Shown here in pieces: positions 7,359-16,579 of a stretch of 64,000 nucleotides of DNA (the stretch's first letter is position 1; each line of letters opens with the position of its first letter). The stretch is from Carnobacterium sp. 17-4. GTDB taxonomy: Bacteria; Bacillota; Bacilli; Lactobacillales; Carnobacteriaceae. Location of the stretch: assembly GCF_000195575.1 (NCBI RefSeq), contig NC_015391.1, positions 922,501 to 986,500 on the forward strand, in the 5' to 3' direction. Both the position numbers and the translations under genes were made by a program. Under the pieces are notes generated by a model. That model saw nothing but the letters and a program-made list of their open reading frames with translations. It searched no databases and was not told the DNA's origin.

Positions 7359-7892
7359 TTGGAAGATAAAAAGGATACTAGAATATATAGAAAAACTTTA
7401 AGAATAGGAATTAGTTTAATTATATCTGCGGTTTTTACGATGTTTTTACAAAACAATTTGGATATATTAGTTCCTTTGTATTTAAATTTAAGTGAAATAT
7501 ACTCATACTTCTTTGTTTCGGGAATTTTTTTTATTTTAGAAGGTGCTATAGCTTTTAGGCAGAGTCTAGATCGATTGAATAAGAAGCCTCATAAAGACAG
7601 AAAGACTAGACTAGTAAACTTTTTGGTCAAATTTTTAATTACTGGAATATTTTTAGCTTTTTACTTAAACGGTTTCTTAATTATCGAACATTTTTTGAAT
7701 GATGATCGTTTATTTGTAATAGTATTATTATTTAACTTTCTTTCAGTATCAATTGTATTAGATGAAATAATTAAATTTTTCCAAGCAATTATTTTTATTT
7801 ATGTAAAAACAATACCCGATAGTAAAGATAGGTTAAGTATTATAATAACATTTGTAGGATTATTAATTTCTGGAATTTCTCTATTAAAATGA
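7359..7892 (+). CDS. Polytopic membrane protein, function unknown (177 aa)
   Basis: TTG start at 7359 with AAAAGAGGT at 7345-7352. About five hydrophobic segments are visible at roughly residues 14-30, 44-66, 83-107, 118-150 and 158-176, joined by a basic loop (RLNKKPHKDRKTR) near 70-84. No family recognised. AT content and lysine use match the neighbouring prophage genes rather than the chromosome to the right. Flanked by terminators on both sides, so it is a single-gene unit. Position between a toxin-antitoxin pair and phage relics suggests an accessory (moron-like) gene, but that is only context. Confidence 0.55.
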   Translation: MEDKKDTRIYRKTLRIGISLIISAVFTMFLQNNLDILVPLYLNLSEIYSYFFVSGIFFILEGAIAFRQSLDRLNKKPHKDRKTRLVNFLVKFLITGIFLAFYLNGFLIIEHFLNDDRLFVIVLLFNFLSVSIVLDEIIKFFQAIIFIYVKTIPDSKDRLSIIITFVGLLISGISLLK

Positions 7893-7954
7893 TTTTTACA
7901 TAGAGATTGCTTTTTTTATTATAAATATCAATTATGAAAGTATGTGATAGAACT

Positions 7955-7996
7955 AAAAAGAAAGGACCCAATTAAATTGGAGACCTTTCTTTTTTT
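7955..7996. terminator. Bidirectional terminator
   Basis: AAAAAGAAAGG (7955-7965) pairs with CCTTTCTTTTT (7984-7994), with an inner CAATT/AATTG stem. T tracts exist on both strands, so it serves the membrane protein gene and the minus-strand gene 8036-8284. Confidence 0.85.
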
Positions 7997-8035
7997 ATAT
8001 ATAAGTAGCCCACCAGACTATCCTTTCGAATTTTT

Positions 8036-8284
8036 TTACCATTCACTCATAATATTCATTAAAACTTCTTTAGCAGCATCAACTGGATACCAGCGTTTTC
8101 GACTTTTTCTAATCTCGATTTTCTTCATGCGAGGATCAGTTAGAAACTCTTCTTCAAGAAACGTTTGAGACATACAAGTTTTCTTTGATAACATATCAAC
8201 ATCCCAAAGCCATAGCTCATGAGTATCTTTTAAGATATTATGAAGCTGATCTCGAATTTCTTTTTTTACCAGTTCATCATCCAA
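8036..8284 (-). CDS. Small phage/plasmid-type protein with winged-helix-like pattern
   Basis: Minus-strand protein of about 82 residues: DELVKKEIRDQLHNILKD, then LWDVDMLSKKTCMSQTFLEE and KSRKRWYPVDAAKEVLMNIM. The 'cmS.tfLEe.fl.DPRM......KRWYp' arrangement is common in small proteins of Firmicutes phages and plasmids (DUF771-like, excisionase-like shape) and suggests DNA binding. Start is uncertain: the TTG at 8284 is 16 bases from the strong GGAAGGAGGG (8310-8301), whereas in-frame ATT codons at 8296 and 8290 are at better spacing. Function not known. Confidence 0.55.
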   Translation of the reverse strand: MDDELVKKEIRDQLHNILKDTHELWLWDVDMLSKKTCMSQTFLEEEFLTDPRMKKIEIRKSRKRWYPVDAAKEVLMNIMSEW

Positions 8285-8360
8285 GTGAATTATAATCTTA
8301 CCCTCCTTCCTTGTTGAAGTATATAATAATTTGTGAATTATAGTTAGTTTAAGAAGATGT

Positions 8361-8379
8361 CCTCAATTTTGAGGAGATG
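8361..8379 (+). repeat. Short hairpin, copy A
   Basis: CCTCAATTTTGAGG (8361-8374) inside AGAAGATGT...AGATGTTTTAT. The same frame of sequence recurs at 8574-8604 around CTCCAATTTTGGAG (8580-8593). They look like degraded terminators of lost phage genes. Confidence 0.55.
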
Positions 8380-8388
8380 TTTTATGAA

Positions 8389-8415
8389 TAGCCGAGAGCA
8401 ACAATGCGCTTGGAA
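8389..8415 (+). repeat. GAGCCGAAG...CTTGG element, copy 3 (diverged)
   Basis: TAGCCGAGAGC...GCGCTTGGAA. Here the ends pair better than in copies 1 and 2: CCGAGAGC against GCGCTTGG with G-U and one mismatch. Again directly after a hairpin with a TTTTAT tail. Confidence 0.5.
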
Positions 8416-8451
8416 TAGGAGGGCGCAATTGTGCGCTGTCTGAAAAGTATA

Positions 8452-8550
8452 GGGGTAAATGCTCTACACCTAAAATGTAGCAATTTTATATTTAAAATAA
8501 AAGTATGTAGGTCAGCCGAAAAAAAGGCCGACCTAGCGAATCGCTACCCC
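8452..8550 (+). ncRNA. Candidate structured RNA (three-way-junction-like)
   Basis: Nested complementarity: outer GGGGTA (8452-8457) with TACCCC (8545-8550); hairpin CTACA (8464-8468) with TGTAG (8476-8480); hairpin TAGGTCAGCC (8508-8517) with GGCCGACCTA (8526-8535), one mismatch and an A-rich loop. A competing dyad TAGCGA/TCGCTA (8534-8546) overlaps the last two. Strand and transcription are not established; no family is recognised. Confidence 0.35.
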
Positions 8551-8579
8551 ATTAGTCGTCCATCCAATTAGACAGAAGT

Positions 8580-8604
8580 CTCCAATTTTGGAGAGATGTT
8601 TTAT
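8580..8604 (+). repeat. Short hairpin, copy B
   Basis: CTCCAATTTTGGAG (8580-8593) followed by AGATGTTTTAT, a near copy of the hairpin at 8361-8379. Confidence 0.5.
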
Positions 8605-8840
8605 TTAGGGGTTGCTGAAAATTCGGCTGATCTATTCCTTTACTCACCTCTGTGTGAAAACAGTTTAACGTATAAGGTATAGCAAACTAAATTGAAATGA
8701 GCTTAGAATGCTCCTGGTGAAAGGGTCTATGTTAAGAATAGGTCGACAAATATAAAAAACATATTAATTAATGATAACTATTTGAAAAGTTGTTATAATA
8801 AGGGGGTCGCAAAACACGATACCCTGGAGGAATTCAAATA

Positions 8841-9011
8841 ATGGCTTACTACAAAGTGATCAACATTTTACAAGATGGTACTCGTTTAGATTCTATGGAA
8901 GGTTTTGTGCTTCCAAAAGAATTTTCAGATAAAGTTTTTGCTGTTTTCCAACGCTCTGCTGAAGAAAGAGAAATTGAAAAACAAAAAGAGAACTTTAAGA
9001 AAGTAGATTAA
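8841..9011 (+). CDS. Small hypothetical protein (56 aa)
   Basis: ATG 8841 opens a 56-codon frame (MAYYKVINILQDGTRLDSME...) ending ENFKKVD. A CTGGAGG lies 10 bases upstream and a TATAAT near 8795 could serve as -10. Composition is unlike noise: a strand-rich N terminus, FVLPKEFSDKVFAVFQRSAEE, then a highly charged helix. The base composition is closer to the chromosomal genes on the right than to the phage relics on the left. Not recognised; probably a real small chromosomal gene ended by the terminator at 9234. Confidence 0.6.
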   Translation: MAYYKVINILQDGTRLDSMEGFVLPKEFSDKVFAVFQRSAEEREIEKQKENFKKVD

Positions 9012-9233
9012 TTATTAAATAGTTTATTTAAAATTTCCCCTGACCTAGCAAATTATATTCTTAAAATTAATACCCTCATTAATACCCTTTACATGAATTC
9101 TATTAGATATCATTTTATTAGAAAAAGCTGAAAGTGTTGATATTGCTATACTTTTTAAGCTATTTTCTTCTATTGTATATTGCCTTTATAAACCCGTAGA
9201 CTCCATACTTAAATTTAATAGTTGTTTGTTAAA

Positions 9234-9270
9234 GCATTGATATAAAAGATTTATATCAATGCCTTTTGCT
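9234..9270 (+). terminator. Strong intrinsic terminator
   Basis: GCATTGATATAAA (9234-9246) and TTTATATCAATGC (9250-9262) form a perfect 13-bp stem with a three-base loop, followed by CTTTTGCTT. It may end the 56-aa gene transcript 220 bases upstream or a lost gene. Confidence 0.7.
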
Positions 9271-9613
9271 TGTGATGCTTTTCAGTTTGTAATTTAGGAC
9301 TTTCTTAATAGATAGATTTGCATTATTAATCAAATGAATCTTGTTTTGGAATCCGTTTGACTAATAAAAGTATTTTATTAGTAAAGTGGGAACTTATTTA
9401 GTCTTCATTTAAACAATAAAACTACTTCATTAGTCATAAAGAGCGATAAAGTCCATGTAATTGTGTAATAAGAAAATAAGCATAACTTTTTTCGTTCTAC
9501 AGATTAGGTACTAATTTCTAACTACGAAAATTGACTGAGTTATTATTTTTATTTGTAAATATGTAGAAGAAATGAAGGGTTTTTGAATGGTTAGTTAGAT
9601 TACATTAAAAAAT

Positions 9614-9631
9614 CTGTGCATTTTTTCACAG
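9614..9631. promoter_or_regulatory. Rex-like operator upstream of pox
   Basis: CTGTGCATTTTTTCACAG is an 18-base palindrome matching 11 of 14 fixed positions of the Rex redox-repressor site TTGTGAA-N4-TTCACAA. It lies about 27 bases upstream of the pox -35 box. Rex control of pyruvate oxidase by NADH/NAD is plausible but inferred. Confidence 0.4.
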
Positions 9632-9657
9632 AAATGTAATTTAATGGGAAATAAAAC

Positions 9658-9685
9658 TTGATTCTTAATTTAAACGTGATAGAAT
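9658..9685 (+). promoter_or_regulatory. Promoter of pyruvate oxidase
   Basis: TTGATT (9658-9663), 16-base spacer, TAGAAT (9680-9685), 47 bases before the ATG, which has AGGAGG upstream. Confidence 0.65.
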
Positions 9686-9732
9686 TGGATTTGCATTTAA
9701 TATTGTGAAATTTATCTAGGAGGATTATCAAA

Positions 9733-11514
9733 ATGACAAAAGGTAAAACTAATATTAGTACAGCTTCACTAAAAGTGATGGCAGGATGGGGAATAGATAC
9801 AATTTATGGAATCCCTTCAGGAACTTTAGCCCCTTTAATGGAAGCTTTAGGTGATCAACAAGAAACAGATATCAAATTCCTTCAAGTAAAACATGAAGAA
9901 GTTGGAGCAATGGCAGCTGTAATGCAATGGAAATTCGGTGGAAAATTGGGTGTTTGTGTTGGATCAGGTGGCCCTGGTGCTTCTCACTTAATCAATGGTC
10001 TTTATGATGCAGCGATGGATAATACACCTGTATTAGCTATTTTAGGTTCTCGCCCTCAAAGAGAACTTAACATGGATGCGTTCCAAGAATTAAACCAAAA
10101 TCCAATGTTTGATCATATCGCAGTATACAACCGTCGTGTTGCTTACGCTGAACAATTACCAAAATTGATAGACGACGCAATTCGTACAGCTATCTCTAAA
10201 CGTGGAGTAGCTGTATTAGAAGTACCTGGTGATTTCGGTTACCATGAAATCGATAACGATGCATTCTACTCTTCAGGCCACAGCTTCCGTGACTACGTTT
10301 CTTCTGCAATCAACGAAGCAGATATTGACGCAGCTGTTGAAGTATTAAACAATTCTAAACGTGCTGTTATTTATGCAGGTATCGGAACTATGGGACATGG
10401 TCCAGCGGTTCAAGAATTATCTCGTAAACTTAAAGCTCCAGTTATTACAACTGGTAAAAACTTTGAAACTTTCGATTACAACTTTGAAGGATTAACTGGT
10501 TCAACATACCGTGTTGGTTGGAAACCAGCTAACGAAGCTGTTAAAGAAGCAGATACCGTTCTTTTCGTTGGTTCAAACTTCCCATTTGCTGAAGTAGAAA
10601 ATACTTTCGCAAATGTTGAAAACTTCATCCAAATCGACAACAACCCAACAATGCTTGGTAAACGCCATAATGCAGATGTTGCTATTCTTGGAGATGCTGG
10701 TGAAGCAGTTCATTCATTACTTGAAAAAGTAGCACCTGTTGAAGAATCAGCTTGGTGGAATGCTAACTTGAAAAACATTCAAAACTGGCGTGACTACATG
10801 ACTAAGTTGGAAACAAAAGAAAATGGTCCATTACAACTTTATCAAGTATACAATGCTATCAACAATCACGCTGACGAAGATGCAATCTATTCAATTGATG
10901 TTGGTAACTCAACTCAAACATCTATCCGTCATTTACACATGACTCCTAAGAATATGTGGAGAACTTCTCCATTGTTTGCTTCTATGGGTATTGCACTTCC
11001 TGGTGGTATTGCTGCTAAGAACGTATATCCTGATCGTCAAGCATTTAACTTAATGGGTGATGGTGCGTTTTCAATGAACTACCCAGATGTTGTTACTAAC
11101 GTACGTTACAACATGCCTGTTATCAACGTAGTATTCACAAACACTGAATATGGATTCATCAAGAACAAATATGAAGATACAAACAAAAATACTTTTGGTA
11201 CTGAATTTACTGATGTAGACTACGCAAAAATTGCAGACGCACAAGGTGCAGTTGGTTTCACAGTAAGCCGTATTGAAGATATGGACCAAGTAATGGCTGA
11301 TGCTGTTAAAGCTTCTAAAGAAGGTAAAACAGTAGTCATTGATGCTAAAATTACAAAAGAACGTCCAATTCCAGTGGAAACATTGAAATTAGATTCTAAA
11401 TTGTATAGTGCAGAAGAAATTAAAGCTTACAAAGAAAAATATGAAGCTGAAGAATTGGTACCATTTAGTGAATTCTTAAAAGCTGAAGGTCTTGAATCTA
11501 AAGTATCTAAATAA
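9733..11514 (+). CDS. pox: Pyruvate oxidase (acetyl-phosphate forming)
   Basis: A 593-residue TPP- and FAD-dependent oxidase: pyruvate + phosphate + O2 gives acetyl-phosphate, CO2 and H2O2. Three domains of the POX family are present: the N-terminal pyrimidine-binding domain with catalytic glutamate in HEEVGAMAA (about residue 56), a central FAD domain, and the C-terminal domain with the TPP/Mg motif GDGAFSMNY (about 441) and the closing asparagine in VVFTN. Length matches Lactobacillus POX and streptococcal SpxB (about 590-600). Single gene with its own promoter and terminator. A possible Rex site upstream would tie it to redox state. Very frequent major codons suggest high expression. Confidence 0.95.
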   Translation: MTKGKTNISTASLKVMAGWGIDTIYGIPSGTLAPLMEALGDQQETDIKFLQVKHEEVGAMAAVMQWKFGGKLGVCVGSGGPGASHLINGLYDAAMDNTPVLAILGSRPQRELNMDAFQELNQNPMFDHIAVYNRRVAYAEQLPKLIDDAIRTAISKRGVAVLEVPGDFGYHEIDNDAFYSSGHSFRDYVSSAINEADIDAAVEVLNNSKRAVIYAGIGTMGHGPAVQELSRKLKAPVITTGKNFETFDYNFEGLTGSTYRVGWKPANEAVKEADTVLFVGSNFPFAEVENTFANVENFIQIDNNPTMLGKRHNADVAILGDAGEAVHSLLEKVAPVEESAWWNANLKNIQNWRDYMTKLETKENGPLQLYQVYNAINNHADEDAIYSIDVGNSTQTSIRHLHMTPKNMWRTSPLFASMGIALPGGIAAKNVYPDRQAFNLMGDGAFSMNYPDVVTNVRYNMPVINVVFTNTEYGFIKNKYEDTNKNTFGTEFTDVDYAKIADAQGAVGFTVSRIEDMDQVMADAVKASKEGKTVVIDAKITKERPIPVETLKLDSKLYSAEEIKAYKEKYEAEELVPFSEFLKAEGLESKVSK

Positions 11515-11542
11515 TTTTCTGATAGATAAGTTATAGTTTAAT

Positions 11543-11584
11543 AAAAAGGTGAGTCGCTGTGTTATAGCGACTCACCTTTTTTTT
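11543..11584 (+). terminator. Terminator of pox
   Basis: AAAAAGGTGAGTCGCT (11543-11558) pairs with AGCGACTCACCTTTTT (11566-11581), then a long T run. Near-perfect 16-bp stem. Confidence 0.95.
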
Positions 11585-11619
11585 GTTAGGTAGAAGAAAT
11601 CACCCGACAACTAGACGTA

Positions 11620-12015
11620 ATGGGTGAAAAAATAGATCGTGTAAATAGAAATTTCGATTTAAACCGATACGCTGAAGTTCAGCATGCAAAAGAAAAGAAT
11701 GAAATGACCATGCTTGCTAAAAATTATGAATCAGAAGAAACTTTGGTGCATAACGCACTAAATAAAGTGACAGACGCTAAGAATTTATTATTAAACGAAT
11801 TACTTAAAAGTAAATTCAATTGGAATCACAAAAATCAAATAGTAAGATTCCTATGTTTAGTAGCAACTTATCCACTGCAGAGGAGATATGCTTGCGAATA
11901 TTACTTTTATAAAAACAATTTAAGTAAGTATCAAATAATATGTAACAAAGAGAAAATGTCAGTTCAAAACAATTCAGCTAACAAAGCTGTTTGCTTTAAT
12001 CTGACATTTTTTTAA
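11620..12015 (+). pseudogene. Probable gene remnant
   Basis: An open frame of 131 codons starting MGEKIDRVNRNFDLNRYAEV with no ribosome binding site at its ATG. The frame continues upstream to 11593 without a start (VEEITRQLDV), so the first part looks like an internal piece of a helical protein that has lost its 5' end. The last 20 codons run through the hairpin at 11953-12013, so the end is also not natural. Helical, charged, no known domain. It could be a fragment of a phage or plasmid protein; no function assigned. Confidence 0.35.
11953..12013 (+). terminator. Intrinsic terminator
   Basis: AAAATGTCAG (11953-11962) pairs with CTGACATTTT (12001-12010) over an inner AGCT/AGCT hairpin, followed by a T run. 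On the minus strand it may also serve nothing, since the GntR gene ends at 12048. Confidence 0.7.
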
Positions 12016-12047
12016 TTTTAATGAATTCATCTGAACTAATACTTGAT

Positions 12048-12752
12048 TTAAAAATTATTCCCTTGCACAAAGAATTGAGCTTCTTCGTAATGGTATTTGA
12101 TATTGGAATAGTTAAATGGATGCCCGCTGCTTAAATAATAGATACTTTCGATTGTTAAAGAAGGGTCGTGTGCTTCCAACTGTAAATATGCCGCTTCTTC
12201 TTGAGTTAATTTTCCAATACGCATAAATAAATCTGAAAAACGAATATTTATTTTTAGGTCCTCAGTTAAATAGTTGAAAATAGACTGACTGGCAATTTCT
12301 TCATTCAAATAAGGCACGACCGTCTTGAGGTAATAGGATTCTTCCACACAAAAGGGACGTGATTCAATGTAGCGGACGCGTTTAATGTAATAGATCGTTT
12401 CTTGGTTTGTGAGTTCAAGTATCTCTGCGACATTTGAAGGTGCTTCGATTTCTTTTAATTCAATGACTTCAGAAGACAAATTGAATTCTCTAAAAATGCT
12501 ATGGAATCCTTGAACATCAGTTAAATTCACAAATCCTTTGCGGTGACGACCACGTACATATGTACCGCTGCCTCTTACTTGGTAAATCACACCATTTGTC
12601 TCTAAAACTTCCAATGCTTTAATAATCGTGTTTTTACTGACTTCATATATACCTTCTAATTCAGTGAGAGTAGGCAATTTATGGCCGCGTGTTAAATTAT
12701 TTTCTTGAATGTAGATATTGATTTTATTGGCGACTTCATGGTATTTATTCAT
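12048..12752 (-). CDS. GntR-family (HutC-type) transcriptional regulator of the beta-glucoside PTS
   Basis: A 234-residue repressor. Residues 1-70 form the GntR winged helix (KLPTLTELEGIYEVSKNTII, ALEVLETNGVIYQVRGSGTY) and residues about 80-234 the UTRA effector domain of HutC/TreR-like members, which bind sugar phosphates. ATG 12752 has AAGGAG upstream; a longer frame from 12845 has no ribosome site and would run into the operator. It is divergent from the PTS gene, with the intergenic region carrying an inverted pair of GTATGGGTATAATT sites, so it most likely represses its neighbour until a phosphorylated glucoside is present. Confidence 0.88.
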   Translation of the reverse strand: MNKYHEVANKINIYIQENNLTRGHKLPTLTELEGIYEVSKNTIIKALEVLETNGVIYQVRGSGTYVRGRHRKGFVNLTDVQGFHSIFREFNLSSEVIELKEIEAPSNVAEILELTNQETIYYIKRVRYIESRPFCVEESYYLKTVVPYLNEEIASQSIFNYLTEDLKINIRFSDLFMRIGKLTQEEAAYLQLEAHDPSLTIESIYYLSSGHPFNYSNIKYHYEEAQFFVQGNNF

Positions 12753-12803
12753 CACTTTGGCTCCTTTGTTTATAATTATATCATATTTTAAATTGTAAGG
12801 GTA

Positions 12804-12863
12804 TTGACAAAGTGTATGGGTATAATTTATGATGTAGTCATACAACCGAAATTATACCCATAC
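12804..12863. promoter_or_regulatory. PTS promoter with GntR operator pair
   Basis: TTGACA (12804-12809), 18-base spacer, TATGAT (12828-12833). A 14-base sequence GTATGGGTATAATT (12814-12827) fills the spacer and is repeated exactly in inverted form, AATTATACCCATAC, at 12850-12863. One copy covers the promoter and the other the early transcript, a classic repression layout for the adjacent GntR protein. Confidence 0.8.
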
Positions 12864-12890
12864 GCTTTTTAAGTGAAAAGGAGGAAGAAC

Positions 12891-14321
12891 ATGAAAGAAA
12901 ATAAAAACCGCGTTTTAGCTGAACGGATTTTGGAAGAGATTGGTGGAGAAAAAAACATATCCAATTCGACTCACTGTGCCACACGCTTACGGTTGGTGCT
13001 GAAAGAAGAAAACGAAGAGATGGTTCAGTCTGTGAAAAAACTACCAGGGGTTATTGACGTAGTTCGTAAAGGTGGACAATTCCAAGTTGTTATTGGAAAC
13101 ACAGTAGATAAAGTTTACATTGAATTTAGTGAACTAACTGGAGGAGAGAAGAAAGAAGCGACAGAAGATACGAAGAAAGGCAATATCTTTAGCCGGATGA
13201 TCGCGACAATGTCAGCTGTTTTTGCACCATTTGTTTATGTATTGGCAGCTGCCGGAACGATTCAAGGGGCTTTGATCATTTTGTCTCAGATTTGGCCAAG
13301 CATTGTAGAAACAGGCACTTATCAAGTATTTGATGTGGTATCTTGGTCACCATTTACATTCTTACCGATTTTTATTGCGGTAACAGCGTCTAAACATTTT
13401 AAAACAAATACGTATACGGCAATTTTTGCAAACGCTGCCTTGGTAGCGCCAGGATTTTCAGAATTGGCGCAACGCGCAGGTGCAGGAGAAGCCATTTCTT
13501 TCTTCGGTATGCCATTAAGTGAAACCGTTTATACTTCAACGGTTATCCCAGCTATTTTGCTGGTATGGTTGTTATCGTATTTGGAACGTATCTTAGAACG
13601 CATTTTACCAGAGGCTGTAACGCGCTTGTTTACGCCATTATTTAGTATTTTGATTGCGGTTCCGTTAACCATTATCGTCATAGGACCGTTGTCTGCAGCC
13701 GGAGCAAATGTAGTGGCAGCAGGCTATACAGCCTTAGCGGTTTCTTTCCCAGCCTTAGCTGGTATCATTATTGGGGGAGCATGGCAGTTGTTTGTATTGC
13801 TGGGAGTCCACTGGGGAATTACACCAGTCATTCTAGCAAACCATGAACAATATGGAATGGACACTTTCCAAGTGTATCAAACGATTGCGGTTATCTCTCA
13901 AGTAGGAGCCGCTTTAGCCGTTTTCTTAAAAACAAAGAAAAAAGAAGTTCGCAGTGTCAGTTTATCTGCAGCGATTACTGGTTTATTCGGAATTACTGAG
14001 CCAGCAATTTATGGGGTTAACTTACGTTTCAAGAAACCATTTATTATTGGAATTGTTACGGGAGCAGTTGCTTCATTGGTAACTAGTTTCTTTAATTCTT
14101 TCTCATTTGTATATACAGGATTACCAGGGCCTCTAACCATCATCAATACGTACAGTGCTGATCATCCATCTTCTTTCTGGGGAGTGTTAACTGGAACGGT
14201 TATTGCTCTTATCTTGCCAATCGTATTGGTTCAAATCTTTGGTTATGGGGATGACGCTGTAGAAGAAGCAGCTGATGTACCATTGAGTACAACAGAATTG
14301 GATGCTGAAGGCAACAACTAA
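12891..14321 (+). CDS. PTS beta-glucoside-type transporter, EIIBC (EIIA lost)
   Basis: A 476-residue permease that imports and phosphorylates a beta-glucoside. The EIIB domain comes first, with the phosphocysteine in STHCATRLR (about Cys29); the EIIC domain spans about residues 105-460 with around ten membrane segments and the conserved GITEPAIYGVNL motif. The family order is normally B-C-A, but here an in-frame TAA after ELDAEGNN ends the protein just before a decayed EIIA domain. ATG 12891 has AAAGGAGG 7 bases upstream. Operon with the pseudo-EIIA and the GH1 enzyme. If functional, it must borrow EIIA from another PTS. Confidence 0.9.
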   Translation: MKENKNRVLAERILEEIGGEKNISNSTHCATRLRLVLKEENEEMVQSVKKLPGVIDVVRKGGQFQVVIGNTVDKVYIEFSELTGGEKKEATEDTKKGNIFSRMIATMSAVFAPFVYVLAAAGTIQGALIILSQIWPSIVETGTYQVFDVVSWSPFTFLPIFIAVTASKHFKTNTYTAIFANAALVAPGFSELAQRAGAGEAISFFGMPLSETVYTSTVIPAILLVWLLSYLERILERILPEAVTRLFTPLFSILIAVPLTIIVIGPLSAAGANVVAAGYTALAVSFPALAGIIIGGAWQLFVLLGVHWGITPVILANHEQYGMDTFQVYQTIAVISQVGAALAVFLKTKKKEVRSVSLSAAITGLFGITEPAIYGVNLRFKKPFIIGIVTGAVASLVTSFFNSFSFVYTGLPGPLTIINTYSADHPSSFWGVLTGTVIALILPIVLVQIFGYGDDAVEEAADVPLSTTELDAEGNN

Positions 14322-16237
<1,916 letters not shown>

Positions 16238-16305
16238 GATAGTTAAAAAGATAGCTTGAGACTTAAATTGAACTGCCTCTGTCAAGTAGACAGGTAAATA
16301 AACAT

Positions 16306-16346
16306 AAAAAGCCATGTATGATAAAAATCATGCAGGGCTTTTTATG
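16306..16346 (+). terminator. Terminator of the beta-glucoside operon
   Basis: AAAAAGCC (16306-16313) with GGCTTTTT (16336-16343) and inner GTATGAT/ATCATGC arms, followed by T. Confidence 0.85.
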
Positions 16347-16495
16347 TTGGAATGGTTAAACCTATTTTTAATGTTACTTTTTTTGATATTATAAAACTTA
16401 ATATATCTCTCAATGTCTTTTTCTAAACCTTCGTTGAGATACAGTTGAATATATTGTTCTAGTTCTGTATTTGTATGTTTACTATTCGAACGCAA
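16328..16495 (-). pseudogene. Possible transposase OrfA-like fragment
   Basis: A 55-codon minus-strand frame, LRSNSKHTNTELEQYIQLYL followed by NEGLEKDIERYIKFYNIKKS. The pattern 'ELEqYIqLYLNEG......y.I.KS.IKNRF' recalls the N-terminal HTH of IS3-type OrfA proteins, but there is no ribosome site and the frame runs into the operon terminator. Low certainty; no inverted repeats of an IS were found. Confidence 0.22.
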
Positions 16496-16542
16496 AAAAT
16501 CCCCCTAAAGTAGTTTGATTTTTTAGAGTCTACTTTAGGGGG
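16494..16542 (-). terminator. Terminator of def (minus strand)
   Basis: CCCCCTAAAGTAG (16501-16513) and CTACTTTAGGGGG (16530-16542) form a perfect 13-bp stem; read on the minus strand it is followed by ATTTTTTG. It lies 37 bases past the def stop. Confidence 0.9.
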
Positions 16543-16579
16543 AGCATATCGATAGATTCTGGCCTCTGCTTTTTCAGGA

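Larger units (their letters stand above)
8285..8840. other. Non-coding stretch with hairpins and possible structured RNA
   Basis: No convincing gene is seen in these 556 bases. The stretch holds hairpin copy A, element copy 3, a GCGCA/TGCGC hairpin at 8423-8436, a potentially folded region 8452-8550, hairpin copy B (8580-8593) and a TTCGGCTGA (8632-8640) that is the exact complement of TCAGCCGAA at 8512-8520. Confidence 0.6.
9012..9732. other. Intergenic region upstream of pyruvate oxidase
   Basis: About 720 AT-rich bases with no convincing gene. It contains the strong terminator at 9234-9270, several loosely repeated 'CTAATAAA...TATTTTATTAGT' pieces around 9340-9440, and at its right end a Rex-like palindrome and a promoter for pox. 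Confidence 0.6.

Noticed and set aside
7944-8168. Plus-strand open frame of 74 codons
   Set aside because: It begins inside the bidirectional terminator and is antisense to the better-supported gene at 8036-8284.
3083-8415. CRISPR array from the recurring 25-base element
   Set aside because: Copies are kilobases apart with no regular spacers and no cas genes nearby.
8452-8550. tRNA-like or attachment-site reading of the structured region
   Set aside because: No cloverleaf, TPsiC arm or CCA end fits; kept only as a candidate structured RNA.
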